Positions 17,046-27,800 of a stretch of 64,000 nucleotides of DNA are shown in pieces. Made by a program: the position numbers and the translations under genes. Source of the DNA: Sphingopyxis sp. OAS728 (GTDB lineage: Bacteria; Pseudomonadota; Alphaproteobacteria; Sphingomonadales; Sphingomonadaceae); the NCBI RefSeq assembly GCF_014873485.1, contig NZ_JADBDT010000001.1:2294001-2358000 (forward strand), given 5' to 3'. Every line of letters begins with the position of its first letter. Position 1 is the first letter of the stretch. The notes beneath the pieces were generated by a model. The model saw only the letters and a program-made list of their open reading frames with translations. It was not told the origin of the DNA and did no database searches.

Positions 17046-18458
17046 ATGGCTACGAAGCCCAAGGATATCATCGCGCGGATCAAGGAAAACGACATCGAGT
17101 GGGTCGACCTGCGTTTCACCGACCCCAAGGGCAAGTGGCAGCACCTGACCATGGTCGCCTCGGTCCTCGGCGAAGACGAGCTCGAAGACGGCCTGATGTT
17201 CGACGGTTCGTCGATCGAAGGCTGGAAGGCGATCAACGAGTCGGACATGATCCTCAAGCCCGACCTCGACGCCGTTTATGACGATCCCTTCTCGGCCACT
17301 CCGATGCTCGTGATCTTCTGCGACATCGTCGAACCCTCGACCGGCGAAGGCTATGCCCGCGACCCGCGCACCACCGCGAAACGCGCCGAGGCCTATGTCG
17401 CCTCGACCGGCATCGGCGACACCGTCTATGTCGGCCCCGAAGCCGAATTCTTCATGTTCGACGACGTCCGCTTCGAAACGGGCTACAACAAGTCGGGCTT
17501 CGAGATCGACGATATCGAGCTGCCGACGAACACCGGCCGCAGCTATGAAGGCGGCAACCTCGGGCACCGTCCGCGCGCCAAGGGCGGTTACTTCCCCGTC
17601 GCGCCGGTCGACAGCGCCGTCGACATCCGCGCCGAAATGGTCTCGACGATGCTCGAACTCGGCCTGCCGTGCGACAAGCATCACCATGAGGTCGCCGCCG
17701 CGCAGCACGAACTCGGCCTGACCTTCGGCACGCTCACCGAAACCGCCGACCGCATGCAGATCTACAAGTACGTCGTGCATCAGGTCGCGCATGCCTATGG
17801 CAAGACCGCGACCTTCATGCCGAAGCCGATCAAGGACGATAACGGCAGCGGCATGCACACCCACATCTCGATCTGGGAAAAGGGCAAGCCGCTCTTCGCG
17901 GGCAACGGCTATGCCGGCCTTTCGGACATGTGCCTCTATTTCATCGGCGGCGTCGTCAAGCACGCCAAGGCCCTCAACGCCTTCACCAACCCGACGACGA
18001 ACAGCTACAAGCGCCTCGTCCCCGGTTTCGAAGCGCCGGTGCTGCTCGCTTATTCGAGCCGCAACCGTTCGGCCTCGTGCCGCATCCCGTACGGCGCGGG
18101 CGCCAAGTCGAAGCGCGTCGAATTCCGCTTCCCCGACGCGATGGCGAACCCCTATCTGTGCTATTCGGCACTGCTGATGGCGGGTCTCGACGGCATCCAG
18201 AACAAGATCCACCCGGGCGACCCGATGGACAAGAATCTGTACGACCTACCGCCCGAGGAACTGAGCGAAGTCCCGACCGTCTGCGGCAGCTTGCGCGAAG
18301 CGCTCGACAGCCTGATGGCCGACCACGACTTCCTGCTAAAGGGCGACGTGTTCTCGAAGGACCAGATCGAAGCTTATGTCGAACTGAAATGGGACGAAGT
18401 CTACCGGTTCGAACAGACCCCGAGCCCGGTCGAATTCGACATGTACTACAGCGCCTGA
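17046..18458 (+). CDS. glnA: type I glutamine synthetase
   Basis: A 470-residue GSI-beta enzyme that makes glutamine from glutamate, ammonia and ATP. The signature FDGSSIEGW, the ATP-binding [16 protein letters not shown] and the glutamate-site [18 protein letters not shown] are present. The adenylylation site [10 protein letters not shown] places the modified Tyr at residue 399, so GlnE control is expected. It is co-transcribed with glnB and ended by a terminator at 18485. Confidence 0.98.
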   Translation: MATKPKDIIARIKENDIEWVDLRFTDPKGKWQHLTMVASVLGEDELEDGLMFDGSSIEGWKAINESDMILKPDLDAVYDDPFSATPMLVIFCDIVEPSTGEGYARDPRTTAKRAEAYVASTGIGDTVYVGPEAEFFMFDDVRFETGYNKSGFEIDDIELPTNTGRSYEGGNLGHRPRAKGGYFPVAPVDSAVDIRAEMVSTMLELGLPCDKHHHEVAAAQHELGLTFGTLTETADRMQIYKYVVHQVAHAYGKTATFMPKPIKDDNGSGMHTHISIWEKGKPLFAGNGYAGLSDMCLYFIGGVVKHAKALNAFTNPTTNSYKRLVPGFEAPVLLAYSSRNRSASCRIPYGAGAKSKRVEFRFPDAMANPYLCYSALLMAGLDGIQNKIHPGDPMDKNLYDLPPEELSEVPTVCGSLREALDSLMADHDFLLKGDVFSKDQIEAYVELKWDEVYRFEQTPSPVEFDMYYSA

Positions 18459-18484
18459 TCCCAGCGATCAGTTACGCCACGGGA

Positions 18485-18517
18485 GGGCGTCCGGTTCGGG
18501 GGAACCGGGCGCCCTTT
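18485..18517 (+). terminator. rho-independent terminator of glnA
   Basis: A 12-bp stem GGGCGTCCGGTT (18485-18496) / AACCGGGCGCCC (18503-18514) with one T-G wobble, followed by TTTCCTGTT. Confidence 0.85.
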
Positions 18518-18642
18518 CCTGTTGGGTGTCGGCGCCACGAAAGCGCGGCCCTCCACTTGTGGTAAACTGGCGGGGTTGCGGTCCCTCCGGACGGGTGGCA
18601 GGTTGGTATCGGGTGGGCTTGATCGCGAAAGGCTGTTTGTTC

Positions 18643-20118
18643 ATGCGGATACGCGTCCTCGCCGCCCTCTCCCCTTTGATCTTGGCATCTTGCGGCGGAG
18701 GAGGAGGAGGAAGTGGTGGCGGAGGTGGCGGCACCCCGCCCACGGCCAACGCCCCGCCGACCTTCACATCGCTCCAGACTGCAAGCATCGCGGAAAACAC
18801 GGCCGCCGCCTATCAGGCGACGGCAACCGATCCCAATGGTGACGCGCTGACCTTTGCAATCGACGGCGGCGCCGATGCGGCGCTGTTTTCGATAACGACG
18901 GCCGGTGCGCTGCGCTTCAACGCCGCGCCCGATTACGACCTGCCCGGCGACACCAATGGAGACAATGTCTATACGGTCCAACTGCGCGTCAGCGACGCGA
19001 ACGCAAGCGCGACGCAGATGGTCAACATCACCGTGACCAACAGCCGCGAAGGCATTGCCGTTGCGCGCGTCGGCACGGGCTTCAGCCAGCCCCTCTATGT
19101 CGCGCCCATTCCCGGCAGCAGCAACGTCTATGTCGTCGAGAAGGGCGGCAATGTGTACCGCTTCGATCCCGCCAACGGCAACCGGACGCTCGTCCTCGAT
19201 ATCACCGACATTTCCACGAACGGCGAACGCGGCCTGCTGGGGCTCGCGGTATATCCCGACCATGCCACCTCGCAGCGGCTGTTCGCCGTCGCCACCGCGA
19301 CCGACGGCGCAGTGCAGGTGCGCCGTTACACGCTGGGGCAACCGAACTCGTCGACCACCTATGACACGGTGCTGAGCATCCCGCATTCGGAGAACAGCAA
19401 CCATAATGGCGGCTGGATCGGCTACGGTCCCGACGGCCACGTCTATGTCGCCGTCGGCGACGGTGGCGGCAGCCTGGCGAACAATGCGCAGAATACGAAC
19501 TCGCGGCTCGGCAAGATCCTACGCTTCGCGGTCGGCGCCGGGGGCAACAGCTACAGCGCCGCGCCGGGCAATCCATATCTCGCGGGCGGCGGCGATCCCT
19601 ATGTCTTTGCGCTCGGTTTCCGCAATCCGTTCCGCGCCTCTTTCAACGGTTCGACGCTCGTGATCGGCGACGTCGGCGAAGGCGCGGTGGAGGAAGTCGA
19701 TATCGTCACGACCAGCCAGCCGGGGCTCAATTTCGGCTGGCCGTTCCGCGAAGGTACGCGCGCGAATTCCGGAACCCCGCCCGCCGGCCTCGTCAATCCG
19801 GTCGCCGAATATCTGCATGGCAGCGGGCTGCGCGAAGGGAGCACCGTCACGGGCGGCTATGTCTATCGCGGCCCGGTGACCTCGCTTCAGGGGCAATATG
19901 TCTTCGGCGACTTCATCTCGAGCAATTTCTGGACCGTCCCTTTCTCCAGCTTCATCGCCGGACAGACGCTCCCCGCATCGCGCTTCGCCCGCCGCAACGA
20001 GGACTTCGCCCCCGATGCGGGAACGCTCAGCCAGGTCGCCTCCTTTGGCGAGGACAGCGCCGGGAATCTCTTCATCGTTAGCCTCGGCGGCGATATTTTC
20101 ATGGTCCGCCCGGGCTAA
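18643..20118 (+). CDS. PQQ-type sugar dehydrogenase lipoprotein with cadherin-like domain
   Basis: A 491-residue lipoprotein (lipobox LASC followed by a glycine-rich linker). Residues about 30-135 form a cadherin-like repeat (APPTFTSLQTASIAENTAA, ATDPNGDALTFAIDGG, VYTVQLRVSDANA). The rest is the six-bladed glucose/sorbosone dehydrogenase propeller: PLYVAPIPGSSNVYVVEKGG, GERGLLGLAVYP, NHNGGWIGYGPDGHVYVAVGDGGG and ALGFRNPFR. It probably oxidises aldose sugars in the periplasm with PQQ. The cadherin-like part may bind calcium or surface glycans. I chose the ATG at 18643 because it starts the signal peptide; longer frames begin inside the glnA terminator. Confidence 0.88.
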   Translation: MRIRVLAALSPLILASCGGGGGGSGGGGGGTPPTANAPPTFTSLQTASIAENTAAAYQATATDPNGDALTFAIDGGADAALFSITTAGALRFNAAPDYDLPGDTNGDNVYTVQLRVSDANASATQMVNITVTNSREGIAVARVGTGFSQPLYVAPIPGSSNVYVVEKGGNVYRFDPANGNRTLVLDITDISTNGERGLLGLAVYPDHATSQRLFAVATATDGAVQVRRYTLGQPNSSTTYDTVLSIPHSENSNHNGGWIGYGPDGHVYVAVGDGGGSLANNAQNTNSRLGKILRFAVGAGGNSYSAAPGNPYLAGGGDPYVFALGFRNPFRASFNGSTLVIGDVGEGAVEEVDIVTTSQPGLNFGWPFREGTRANSGTPPAGLVNPVAEYLHGSGLREGSTVTGGYVYRGPVTSLQGQYVFGDFISSNFWTVPFSSFIAGQTLPASRFARRNEDFAPDAGTLSQVASFGEDSAGNLFIVSLGGDIFMVRPG

Positions 20119-20175
20119 CGGCTTGCAGCCTTTTGAGGCGCGCGGCACAAGGACGCCTCCACAGGAGGCCCCCCC

Positions 20176-21486
20176 ATGAAATCTTTGCCCTTTACCGCTC
20201 TCGTCGCGCTGCAACTCGCGCTCGCCCCGGCCGCGCAGGCCAAGCTGACGAAAGCCGAAAGCGGCATGGCAAAGACGGTCGAGGCCGAGCAGGCGCGCTC
20301 GCTCGCGCTGCTCGAAAAGCTGGTCAACCAGAACAGCGGCTCGCTCAATCTCGAGGGGGTCGAGAAGGTCGGGCAGATGATGCGCGCCGAACTCGAGCCC
20401 TTGGGCTTCAAGGTCGAGTGGAAGCCGATGACCGACACCGGCCGTGCCGGCCATCTGATCGCGACGCACATCGGCAAGCCCGACACCAAGCGCCTGCTGC
20501 TGATCGCGCATCTCGACACGGTGTTCGAGCCGGACTCGCCCTTCCAGAAATTCACCCGAAAGGGCGATATGGGTGAAGGCCCCGGCGCGGGTGACGACAA
20601 GGGCGGGATGGTCGTGATCGTCGCGGCGCTGCGCGCAATGAGGGCGGCGGGTACCCTCAACGACGCGAATATCGAAATCCACATGACCGGCGACGAGGAA
20701 GATTCGGGCAGCCCGATCGAGAAAGCGCGCGCCGACCTGATCGCCGCGGGCAAGCGCAGCGACGTCGCGCTCGATTTCGAAGGATTGGTGCGCGACAACG
20801 GCGCCGATATGGGATCGGTCGCGCGACGTTCGTCGGACAGCTGGAAGGTCGTCGCGACGGGCAAGAGCGCGCACAGTTCGGGCATCTTCAGCGCCGCGGC
20901 GGGCGACGGCGCAATCTATGAGCTGACACGCATCATCCAGCGCTTTCGCACCGAACTTCCCGAACCGAACCTGACCTTCAACGTCGGGCTGATCGCGGGC
21001 GGGCAGCAGGCCGAACTCGACGCCGCGGGCATCCGCGCGACCGCGAACGGCAAGACCAATATCATCGCGCCGATCGCGATCGCACGCGGCGACCTCCGCG
21101 CGCTGTCGGGCGAACAGATCACGCGCGTGAAGGCGAAGATGACCGCGATCGTCGCCGAGCATGCCCCCGGCACCGGTGCGACGATCAGCTTCGATCCCGG
21201 CGGCTATCCGCCGATGGCGCCGACCGACGGCAATCGCGCGCTGCTCACAAAATTGAACGGCGTGAACCGCGACCTCGGGCTCGCCGAAATGGCGCCGCTC
21301 GATCCGCTGAAGCGCGGCGCGGGCGACATCAGCTTCGTCGCTGCCGACGTTGACGGGATCGCGGGACTCGGACCGTATAGCACCGGCGACCACGCCCCGG
21401 GCGAGGCGGTCGATATCCCCAGCATCGCGCGGCAGGCGACGCGCGCTGCCATCCTGATGTCACGCCTTTCTGCTGAAAAGCGCTAA
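20176..21486 (+). CDS. secreted M20-family metallopeptidase (carboxypeptidase G2-like)
   Basis: A 436-residue protein with a signal peptide (MKSLPFTALVALQLALAPAAQA). The M20 dizinc ligands are visible: HLD at 112-114, GAGDDKGG, and GDEEDSGS with the general-base Glu. A dimerisation domain follows (SVARRSSDSWKVVATGKSAHSSG). A C-terminal GPYSTGDHAPGE supplies the last His ligand. Similarity is greatest to glutamate carboxypeptidases that remove C-terminal glutamate, but the substrate is not certain. GGAGG is 6 nt before the ATG. The gene lies 57 bp after the sugar dehydrogenase gene on the same strand. Confidence 0.9.
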   Translation: MKSLPFTALVALQLALAPAAQAKLTKAESGMAKTVEAEQARSLALLEKLVNQNSGSLNLEGVEKVGQMMRAELEPLGFKVEWKPMTDTGRAGHLIATHIGKPDTKRLLLIAHLDTVFEPDSPFQKFTRKGDMGEGPGAGDDKGGMVVIVAALRAMRAAGTLNDANIEIHMTGDEEDSGSPIEKARADLIAAGKRSDVALDFEGLVRDNGADMGSVARRSSDSWKVVATGKSAHSSGIFSAAAGDGAIYELTRIIQRFRTELPEPNLTFNVGLIAGGQQAELDAAGIRATANGKTNIIAPIAIARGDLRALSGEQITRVKAKMTAIVAEHAPGTGATISFDPGGYPPMAPTDGNRALLTKLNGVNRDLGLAEMAPLDPLKRGAGDISFVAADVDGIAGLGPYSTGDHAPGEAVDIPSIARQATRAAILMSRLSAEKR

Positions 21487-21581
21487 ACTGCCGTCTTTGG
21501 CAGTTGGCCTCGCTTGATTCATTTGCCACAGTGATTAGGTAGCAATCCGAGACGGAATTGACCGCCGATGGGAGACAGGAC

Positions 21582-23015
21582 ATGAGCACCGAAACGCATC
21601 TCAAGCAGAATTACATCGGCGGCCGCTGGGTCGACAGCAAGGGCGGCAAGCCGCACGACGTGATCAACCCCGCCACCGAAGAAGCCGCCTCGACGATCGT
21701 CCTCGGCACCGCCGCCGACGTCGACGACGCCGTCGCTGCGGCACGCGAAGCTTTGAAGAGCTGGTCGCAGACGACGCGCGAAGAGCGTCTCGCGCTGCTG
21801 AACCGCATCGTCGAAGAATATAAGAAGCGCGCGCCCGACCTCGCGAAGTCGATGGCGAGCGAAATGGGCGCCCCGGTCAGCTTTGCGGGCACCGCACAGG
21901 TCGGCGCCGGCATCGGCGGCTTCCTCGGCACGATCGCGGCGCTTCAGGATTTCAGCTTCACCGAAAAATATGCCGCGGGCGTCATCGCCTATGAACCGAT
22001 CGGCGTCGTCGGCATGATCACGCCGTGGAACTGGCCGCTCAACCAGATCGCGCTCAAGGTCGCCCCCGCACTCGCCGGCGGCAACACGATGGTGCTGAAG
22101 CCCTCCGAAGAATGCCCCGGCAACGCGACAATCTTCGCCGAAATCCTCGACGCCGCGGGTGTCCCGCCGGGCGTGTTCAACCTCGTCCAGGGTGACGGCC
22201 CGACCGTCGGCAACGCGATCAGCGCGCACCCCGGCATCGAAATGGTGAGCTTCACCGGCTCGACCCGCGCCGGCATCCTCGTCGCCAAGGCGGCGGCCGA
22301 CACCGTCAAGCGCGTCCATCAGGAACTCGGCGGCAAGTCGCCGAACATCGTCCTGCCCGACGCCGACTTCGCCGCGGTGCTGCCGCCGACGGTGCAGGGC
22401 GTGCTCGTCAATACCGGCCAGAGCTGCATCGCCCCGACGCGCATCCTCGTCCAGAAGGACCGCGAAGCCGAAGCCGTCGGCGTCATCAAGGCGATGTTCG
22501 ATGGCACACAGGTCGGCGATCCGCAGGCCGAGGGCGGCCATATCGGCCCCGTCGTCAACAAGGCGCAGTTCGACAAGATCCAAGGCCTGATCCAGTCGGC
22601 GATCGACGAAGGCGCGACGCTGGAGACCGGCGGCACCGGCCTGCCCTCAAACGTCAACCGCGGCTATTACATCAAGCCGACGGTCTTCTCGGGCGTCACG
22701 CGCGACATGCGCATTGCGAACGAGGAAATCTTCGGTCCCGTCGCAACGATCATGGCCTATGGCGACCTCGAAGAGGCGGTCGATATCGCCAATGACACCG
22801 AATATGGTCTGTCGGCCGTCGTCTCCGGCGATCCTGCCAAGGCCGCGGAAATCGCGCCGAAGCTGCGCGCCGGCATGGTCGCGGTCAACGCTTGGGGACC
22901 CGGCCCGGGCGCGGCGTTCGGCGGCTACAAGGCGTCGGGCAACGGCCGCGAAGGTGGCCTGTTCGGGCTCAAGGATTTCATGGAAGTGAAGTCGATCAGC
23001 GGCATTCCCGGCTGA
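21582..23015 (+). CDS. NAD(P)-dependent aldehyde dehydrogenase
   Basis: A 477-residue member of the aldehyde dehydrogenase superfamily. It has TPWNWPLNQIALKVAPALAGG for cofactor binding, the catalytic Glu in QELGGKSPNIV and the catalytic Cys282 in NTGQSCIAPTR. The C-terminal EEIFGPVATIM and NAWGPGPGAAFGGYKASGNGRE blocks are also typical. The best match is to short-chain aldehyde dehydrogenases of the bacterial betaine/vanillin type; no substrate is assigned. The ATG at 21582 follows GGGAGACAGGAC. Its proximity to two PQQ dehydrogenases would fit oxidation of their aldehyde products, but that is inference. Confidence 0.92.
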   Translation: MSTETHLKQNYIGGRWVDSKGGKPHDVINPATEEAASTIVLGTAADVDDAVAAAREALKSWSQTTREERLALLNRIVEEYKKRAPDLAKSMASEMGAPVSFAGTAQVGAGIGGFLGTIAALQDFSFTEKYAAGVIAYEPIGVVGMITPWNWPLNQIALKVAPALAGGNTMVLKPSEECPGNATIFAEILDAAGVPPGVFNLVQGDGPTVGNAISAHPGIEMVSFTGSTRAGILVAKAAADTVKRVHQELGGKSPNIVLPDADFAAVLPPTVQGVLVNTGQSCIAPTRILVQKDREAEAVGVIKAMFDGTQVGDPQAEGGHIGPVVNKAQFDKIQGLIQSAIDEGATLETGGTGLPSNVNRGYYIKPTVFSGVTRDMRIANEEIFGPVATIMAYGDLEEAVDIANDTEYGLSAVVSGDPAKAAEIAPKLRAGMVAVNAWGPGPGAAFGGYKASGNGREGGLFGLKDFMEVKSISGIPG

Positions 23016-23020
23016 TAACT

Positions 23021-23134
23021 CCCCTCCCGCTTGCGGGAGGGGTCGGGGGAGGGCCTGTCGCGTAGCGAACCCTCCCCGCTGCGACTAGCGAGCAAGCTCG
23101 CAAGTCTCACTGCCCCTCCCGCTTGCGGGAGGGG
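23021..23134. repeat. composite palindromic repeat, family A copy 2
   Basis: The hairpin CCCCTCCCGC-tt-GCGGGAGGGG occurs at both ends (23021-23042 and 23113-23134). In between lie GGGGGAGGG and CCCTCCCC blocks and a small hairpin GCGAGC-aa-GCTCGC (23088-23101). It aligns with the reverse complement of 10264-10384. It lies between the aldehyde dehydrogenase gene and argJ; the last stem is followed by TTTT and could also terminate transcription. Confidence 0.85.
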
Positions 23135-23169
23135 TTTTGCTTTGGGCCGATAGCGATTATGCGCCGCCC

Positions 23170-24396
23170 ATGACCACCCGCTCACCGCTCGCCCCCGACT
23201 CATTTCCGGTCCTCCCCGACATCGCCGGGGTTACGCGCCGCGTCGCGCGCGCGCAGTACAAGAATTGGGACCGCTGCGACCTCACCTATGTCGAGCTCGC
23301 ACCCGGCACGACGGTCGCGGGCGTGTTCACGCGCAACATCTGCTGCTCGTCCGAAGTCGAACTCGGCCGCGAGCAAGTCAAGGGCGGCAAAGGCCGCGCG
23401 CTGATCGTCAACGCGGGCAACAGCAATGCCTTCACCGGCTATCGCGGGCGCGAGGCGGTCGAACAAATCATGGGTCAGGTCGCGGACCATCTCGGCTGCG
23501 AGCCGAACGAGGTCTTCGTGAGTTCGACCGGCGTCATCGGCGTGCCGCTCCCCAAGGACAAGGCGCGCGCCGGAGTCGCGGCCGCGCTCACGGCAGAGTC
23601 CTGCTCATGGGAAGACGTCGCCGACACCATCGGCACCACCGACACCTTTGCCAAGGGCTCCGCCGCCAGCGCGATCGTCGGCGGCACGACAGTCCACGTC
23701 GCCGGGGTCGTCAAGGGATCGGGCATGATCGCACCCGACATGGCGACGATGCTCGGCTATATCTTCACCGACGCCGCAGTCGCACCCGCGCTGCTGCAGG
23801 CGATGCTGAGCGAAGCGACCGGCGGCAGCTTCAACAGCATCACCGTCGACAGCGACACCTCGACCAGCGACACCGTGCTGCTGTTCGCGACCGGGCAGGC
23901 TGGCAACGCCGTGCTGACCACGCGCGATGACCCCGGCGCCGACGCGCTTTACGCGGCGATCCGCGAAGTCGCGCTCGACCTTGCACATCAGGTGGTGCGC
24001 GACGGCGAAGGCGCGTCGAAATTCATCGAAATTCAGGTAACCGGCGCGACCAGCGACGACAGCGCCAAACGCGTCGCGCTCGCCATCGCCAACTCGCCGC
24101 TGGTGAAGACCGCGATCGCGGGCGAGGACGCGAACTGGGGCCGCGTCGTGATGGCAGTGGGCAAGGCGGGCGAACCCGCCGACCGCGACAGGCTCGCGAT
24201 CCGTTTCGGCGATCATTGGGTCGCGAAGGACGGGCTACCCGTCGACGGCTATGACGAGGCGCCGGTTGCGGCGCACCTCAAAGGCCAAGACATTCGCGTT
24301 GGCGCGGATTTGGGCTTGGGCGAGGGCCGCGCGACCGTCTGGACGTGCGACCTAACCCACGGATATATCAGCATCAATGCCGATTATCGCAGCTGA
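23170..24396 (+). CDS. argJ: bifunctional glutamate N-acetyltransferase / amino-acid acetyltransferase
   Basis: A 408-residue ArgJ of the arginine biosynthesis pathway. It transfers the acetyl group from N-acetylornithine to glutamate and may also use acetyl-CoA. It is a self-cleaving Ntn-type enzyme. The cleavage site and nucleophile are in IAPDMATMLGY with Thr193, where the precursor splits into alpha and beta chains. VNAGNSNAFTG and SSTGVIGVPL, both family signatures, are present. The start codon follows a palindromic repeat with a poor Shine-Dalgarno. The gene converges with trxA. Confidence 0.95.
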   Translation: MTTRSPLAPDSFPVLPDIAGVTRRVARAQYKNWDRCDLTYVELAPGTTVAGVFTRNICCSSEVELGREQVKGGKGRALIVNAGNSNAFTGYRGREAVEQIMGQVADHLGCEPNEVFVSSTGVIGVPLPKDKARAGVAAALTAESCSWEDVADTIGTTDTFAKGSAASAIVGGTTVHVAGVVKGSGMIAPDMATMLGYIFTDAAVAPALLQAMLSEATGGSFNSITVDSDTSTSDTVLLFATGQAGNAVLTTRDDPGADALYAAIREVALDLAHQVVRDGEGASKFIEIQVTGATSDDSAKRVALAIANSPLVKTAIAGEDANWGRVVMAVGKAGEPADRDRLAIRFGDHWVAKDGLPVDGYDEAPVAAHLKGQDIRVGADLGLGEGRATVWTCDLTHGYISINADYRS

Positions 24397-24411
24397 GCTG
24401 CGCATAGGAAA

Positions 24412-24495
24412 TCCGTTCGCATCGAGCGAAGTCGAGATGTCCATCGATATGGCACAAGGCCGATGGGTGTCTCAACTTCGCTCGACACGAACGGA
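24412..24495. repeat. palindromic repeat, family B copy 1
   Basis: An imperfect inverted repeat whose outer arms are TCCGTTCG / CGAACGGA and whose inner arms are TCGAGCGAAGT / ACTTCGCTCGA. It lies between the convergent genes argJ and trxA and may serve as a bidirectional terminator. The same arms occur at 57924-58006. Confidence 0.85.
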
Positions 24496-24507
24496 CTAAA
24501 GGGCCGT

Positions 24508-24828
24508 TTACAGCGCGCCTTCGAGCCAGCCCTTGAGCGCGCTCTTCGGCGCGGCGCCGACCTTGGTGTCGGCGATCTCGCCGTTCTTGAAAAGGATCAT
24601 CGTCGGGATGCCACGCACGCCATATTTGGCGGGGGCGTTCGGATGATCGTCGATGTTCAGCTTTGCGATCACCACCTTTTCGCCGAGTTCGTCGGCGATT
24701 TCCTCGAGCGACGGGCCGATCATCTTGCACGGACCGCACCATTCGGCCCAGAAATCGACGAGCACGGGGGTGTCGCTGTCGAGGACGTCGGCCTGAAAGC
24801 TGTCGTCGCTGATTGCCTTGGTACCCAT
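24508..24828 (-). CDS. trxA: thioredoxin
   Basis: A 106-residue thioredoxin with the active-site WCGPC (Cys31, Cys34), the DFWAEW lead-in, the cis-Pro loop GIPTMILF and the closing [16 protein letters not shown]. It reduces protein disulfides in the cytosol with thioredoxin reductase. It lies 33 bp after addA on the same strand and may be the last gene of the divL-addA run. A palindromic repeat ends the unit. Confidence 0.96.
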   Translation of the reverse strand: MGTKAISDDSFQADVLDSDTPVLVDFWAEWCGPCKMIGPSLEEIADELGEKVVIAKLNIDDHPNAPAKYGVRGIPTMILFKNGEIADTKVGAAPKSALKGWLEGAL

Positions 24829-24861
24829 ATCTTGGACTCCTGAAATATCGTTGCACCCAAA

Positions 24862-27800
24862 CTAGGGTGTCGCTGCGTCCGGCTCAAGGGCTGAACCCGG
24901 CAAATTCGCCTTGGTTGCCGCCAAGCCGGGCTTGTGCGCGTCGAGCAACGCGTCGTCGAGCCAAATCGGCCGCGCGGCGGCGGTATAAAGCAGCGCCACC
25001 TCGACCCGGCGTCCCGGGAAAATCACCGCGAGCGCATCGCGGTACGCCGCCATCTGGCGCAGATAGGCGGGCGCGACATCGGCGGCGGTGGCGGGAACAT
25101 GCCGCCCGGTCTTATAGTCAATCACCGTCACCACTGCGTCGGTGACGAGCAGCCGGTCGACGATCCCCGCGACGACAATGCCATCGACCACCGCCGACAG
25201 CGGCACCTCTCCCAGCGATCCCGGCCCGAACAGCGCGGCATGCGCCGGATCCTCGATCACCGCGAGTATCTCGTCGACCATCGCCGCGCGCATCGCCTCG
25301 TCGAGCGCGGCGGCCTGCACCGACAGCCAGTGCAACGCCGCAGCGCGCCGACGCTCGGGCGCCACGGGCGGCAGCCGCTCGAACAGCGCATGGAGCAGCA
25401 GCCCGCGCTCGACCGCGACCGCACGCTCGCCGCCTTGCGGCGGCGCCGCGACATCGTCCTCGCCCAGCGCCGACGGCGCGAGCGGGCGCGGCGGGCGCGC
25501 TTCCTCGGACGCCGGTTTCAGCGCCCAATCGGGTATCGCGACGGCCCGCGCGGCCGCCGCGGGCTTGTCGCGATGCCGCGCCCACGCTTTCGGATTCACG
25601 GCATGGACGCGCTTCTGCCCCCAGCGCGGCCCGGCGTCCTGCCAACCGAGCCCCATGCCCTCCATCACCCCGTCGACCGCAGCATGCCAGCAGAGTTCGG
25701 GCAGCGATCGGTCTTCCTTCTTGGTGATACCGGTGACGATCAGCAGTTCCTCGGCGCGCGTCATCGCGACATAGAGCAAACGCCAATGCTCCTCGATCTC
25801 GGCCTGCGCCTTCCGGTCGTGCGCCGCAGCAACCGGCCCGTGGCGTTCTTCTTTCGACAGACCGAACACCGGCAGCCGGTCCCAACCCGCAAGCGACAGG
25901 TCGAAGCCGCGCTGGCGCTGCACCGGATCGTCGGTCGCATCGGCGAGGATGACGATCGGCGCCTGCAATCCCTTCGACCCGTGCACCGTCATCACGCGCA
26001 CGACATTGCTGCGCGCCTCGGTCTGGCGCTTGATATCGGCGCGGCTCGCCTCGACCTCGCTCAGAAAGGCGAGCAGCGAGGGTGTGTGCAATCTTTCGAA
26101 CGCCAGCGCCTGGTTCAGCAATTCGTCGATCGGGTCGCGCGCCTCGCGCCCCAGCCGCGCATAGAGCCGCCGCCGTCCCTGCATCGGCCCCGACAGCACG
26201 CGGTCGAGGAAGCGATAGGGCGTCGTGAAATCGGCCATGCCGAGCAGATGACGCAGCGCCGTCATCGTCTCAGCCGGCACCTCGGCCTCGCGATCGCGCA
26301 GCCGCTCCCACAAGGCGCGCTTGCCGCGCCCGTGCGCAAAGGCGAACAGATCGTCCTGCGACCAGCCGATCAGCGGCGATACCAGCAGCGCCGCGAGGTT
26401 CAGATCGTCGAGCGGCTGGATCGCGAAACGCATCGCCGACAACAGATCCTGCACGCCGAGCGGCTGCGTCAGCGCAAAGCGATCGACACCCGCGACGGGC
26501 ACGCCAAGCGACTGCAACCGCGCAACGATCCGCGCCGCAAGATCGCGGCGGCGGCGGACGAGGATCAAGATATCGCCCGGCGCGACGCTGCGCCCGTCCT
26601 TGCCGTGCAGCGTCCAGTCATGGACCTCGTCGGCAAGCGCGCGCGACAGGCGGAGGCTCGCGGGATCGCTCGCGGGAGCGAGCGGATCGCCGCCCTCGCC
26701 GCCTTCCTCTTCGCCGCCATCCTCTTCATCGGCGTCGGCCGCGAACGCCTTGCCGACCGGCAGCGGCTGCCACAGTTCGACACGCCCCGGATGCTCGCTG
26801 CGGAACGGCTCGTGCGGTGGCTCGTCGCTCGCGAGGCCCATGAGTTCGGTTCCGCCGCGCGCCACCCATTCGTCGACGACGTCGAGCACCGCGGGGCTCG
26901 ACCGGTAATTGGTGACGAGGTCGACCTCGGCGAACGGCTGGCCGCCGTCGGCCGCCCATTCGCCGAAACGGATGCGCGCCGCCTCGAATGCTGCGGGCTC
27001 GGTGCCCTGAAAGCCGAAGATCGCCTGTTTGCGGTCGCCGACGGTGAACATCGTGCGGATGCGCTCGTCCTTCGCGCCCGTCCCCGCGAAAAATTCCTCG
27101 GCGAGCGCGGCGACGATCGCCCACTGGCGCGTGTTGGTGTCCTGCGCCTCGTCGACCAGGATATGGTCGGTGCGCTGGTCGAGCTTGAAGCGCACCCATT
27201 CGCCGAACTGCCCGAGCCGCAGCAGCGACCCCGCAATCGCGATCAGATCGTCGAAATCGGCAAGCCCGCCCTCGCGCTTCGCCAGCGCATAAGCCTCGGC
27301 AAAGCGGCTCCCCAGATCCCACGCCGCGGCCAGATCGTCGGCGACGCGCATCGCGGCGGCAGTCGCCAGCAATGCCTGCGCGGTTTCGACGATCCGCACC
27401 GCGCTGTCGACGCAATCGGTCATCCGCCCCTTGTCGCCCGCGAAGTCCGCGCGGAGTTCGCCCTTGCCGGTCAGGAAGCAGCCGAGCAGGCCGTCCAGCG
27501 TCGCGGCGCGCGCGGACGCATCGGCAGCCAGCCAACCCGCCATCGCGTCGGCACAGGCAAGCCCGGTCTTCGTCCCCCAACCCGCCCCGCTGGCCGCGAC
27601 GGCATGGACATGCGTATCGGCGATCGCCCCCTCCGCGATCCGCGCCGCCAGCCACGCCTCGGCATCGCCATCGGGCAACCCCAGCGCCGCGCGCAGGTCA
27701 TGCCCGCGCGGCGGCAATATCCGCGTCTGGAACGGCGCGGCAAAGGCATGGGCGCAGCGCACGAGGAACGCCATCGCGGCATCCTGCCCCATCCGCCGCG

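Noticed and set aside
23021..23134. CRISPR-like array at repeated GGGAGGGG hairpins
   Set aside because: Repeats are palindromic, few and not evenly spaced by unique spacers. No cas genes are present.
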